Origin: Roseivirga sp. UBA6061
GTDB lineage: Bacteria; Bacteroidota; Bacteroidia; Cytophagales; Cyclobacteriaceae
NCBI GenBank assembly: GCA_002427745.1
Contig: DIYF01000061.1
Coordinates: forward strand, 1-64,000
Reading direction: 5' to 3'
DNA length: 64,000 nt
The notes under the pieces are model-generated. The model saw only the letters and a program-made list of their open reading frames with translations. It had not been told where the DNA came from and did not search any database. Of the stretch, positions 63,533-64,000 are shown piece by piece. The translations under genes and the position numbers were made by a program. The stretch's first letter is position 1. The number at the start of each line of letters is the position of its first letter.

Positions 63533-64000
63533 ATGAACGTTACGGAAAGTAAAGTCCCTCATACCAAAAAGAATTCCATTCCCACCCCAAAGCCCGTACT
63601 GGAAAAGGCGTACAGGCTGATGCATACGGCCATGAACATGGCCTACACTTACGAAGAAAACAGAGCAGTTTGCAGCAAGTATGTTCATAGTACTTCCCGC
63701 GGACATGAGGCCATCCAGCTGGCGGCAGGCATGCTGCTGGAGTCATATGACTATGCCGCTCCTTATTATCGTGATGAGTCCATTCTCCTGGGAATAGGAA
63801 TGGAGCCTCATGAGCTGATGATGCAATTGATGGGCAAAAGAGACGATCCGTTTTCAGGAGGACGTACTTATTACGGACACCCTTCATTAAAGAGAGAGGA
63901 CTTTCCTGTCATACCTCATCAAAGCTCAGCTACGGGTATGCAGGCTATTCCGGCCACAGGTATGGCACATGCTATAGATTACCTGGAGGGGCAAGGTTTA
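63533..64000 (+). CDS. Branched-chain 2-oxoacid dehydrogenase E1 component (5' part; runs off window)
   Basis: The frame from ATG 63533 stays open to the window edge (156 codons). VCSKYVHSTSRGHEAIQLAA, PYYRDESILLGIGM, LMGKRDDPFSGGRTYYGHP and PHQSSATGMQAIPATGMA match the thiamine-dependent E1 alpha domain of 2-oxoisovalerate dehydrogenase, in the alpha-beta fusion style common in Bacteroidota. It catalyses the decarboxylation step in branched-chain amino acid breakdown. The beta domain would lie outside the window. No clear promoter was found. Confidence 0.9.
   Translation, partial: MNVTESKVPHTKKNSIPTPKPVLEKAYRLMHTAMNMAYTYEENRAVCSKYVHSTSRGHEAIQLAAGMLLESYDYAAPYYRDESILLGIGMEPHELMMQLMGKRDDPFSGGRTYYGHPSLKREDFPVIPHQSSATGMQAIPATGMAHAIDYLEGQGL

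Overview
The window looks like chromosomal DNA of a Bacteroidota bacterium, most likely a Cytophagales-type marine or soil gliding relative (genus not resolved). The support is the recurrent TAnnTTTG/TTG promoter pattern of this phylum, the parA-parB-DUF5683-dapB gene order, two DUF6089 outer-membrane barrels, ECF sigma/anti-sigma and LytTR systems, and a start of the alpha/beta-type branched-chain 2-oxoacid dehydrogenase E1. No phage, IS element, CRISPR array or rRNA was seen.

Region 1 (1-21,851, + strand) is one surface-polysaccharide locus of 22 tightly packed, mostly overlapping genes that starts before the window and ends at a strong terminator at 21,923. Its first third is a nonulosonic-acid module (PLP enzyme, ATP-grasp ligase, NeuB-type synthase, NeuC-type epimerase, SDR, PtmE-like CBS-nucleotidyltransferase, CMP-transferase, a GT52-like candidate sialyltransferase). 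The middle holds two GT4 enzymes, then a second CMP-transferase with a 2-hydroxyacid dehydrogenase, an SDR and a HAD phosphatase, then another GT4, a second polysialyltransferase-like enzyme and a Wzy/O-antigen-ligase-like membrane protein. The last third is a Pgl-like block (GT4, phosphoglycosyltransferase PglC-like, acetyltransferase PglD-like, aminotransferase PglE-like, 4,6-dehydratase PglF/WbpM-like) that should make and load UDP-N,N'-diacetylbacillosamine. The same sugar is a known precursor class for legionaminic-type nonulosonates, so the ends of the locus may be biochemically linked.

Region 2 (22,115-37,106) is mixed housekeeping: two DUF6089 barrels flanking sucC-tRNA-Arg and a LolD-type ATPase, a peroxiredoxin, an EamA transporter, a PhzF protein, a pullulanase-transporter pair for alpha-glucans, two methyltransferases, apaG, ung and a small secreted protein. 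Region 3 (36,390-45,456) is core chromosome biology: dapB, DUF5683, parB, parA, an MBL hydrolase, yidC, pyrG and cca. Region 4 (45,473-54,885) holds a TPR protein, an ECF sigma/anti-sigma pair, ftsE, a small ORF whose true start lies after a terminator, a transaldolase-like aldolase, a LytTR regulator with its kinase, a CYTH protein, and a large TPR histidine kinase. Region 5 (55,089-64,000) holds ssb, a lipoprotein adenosine deaminase, an Lrp regulator behind a perfect 9-bp inverted repeat, a DUF6503-like lipoprotein, a dipeptide epimerase, an aquaglyceroporin, the SRP RNA with its own promoter and terminator, a four-gene hemF operon and the start of an E1 dehydrogenase gene cut by the window edge.

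All function names come from recognising motifs by eye; no database search was possible. Start codons were re-chosen where family N-termini, promoters or terminators argued for it, and this is stated in each entry.
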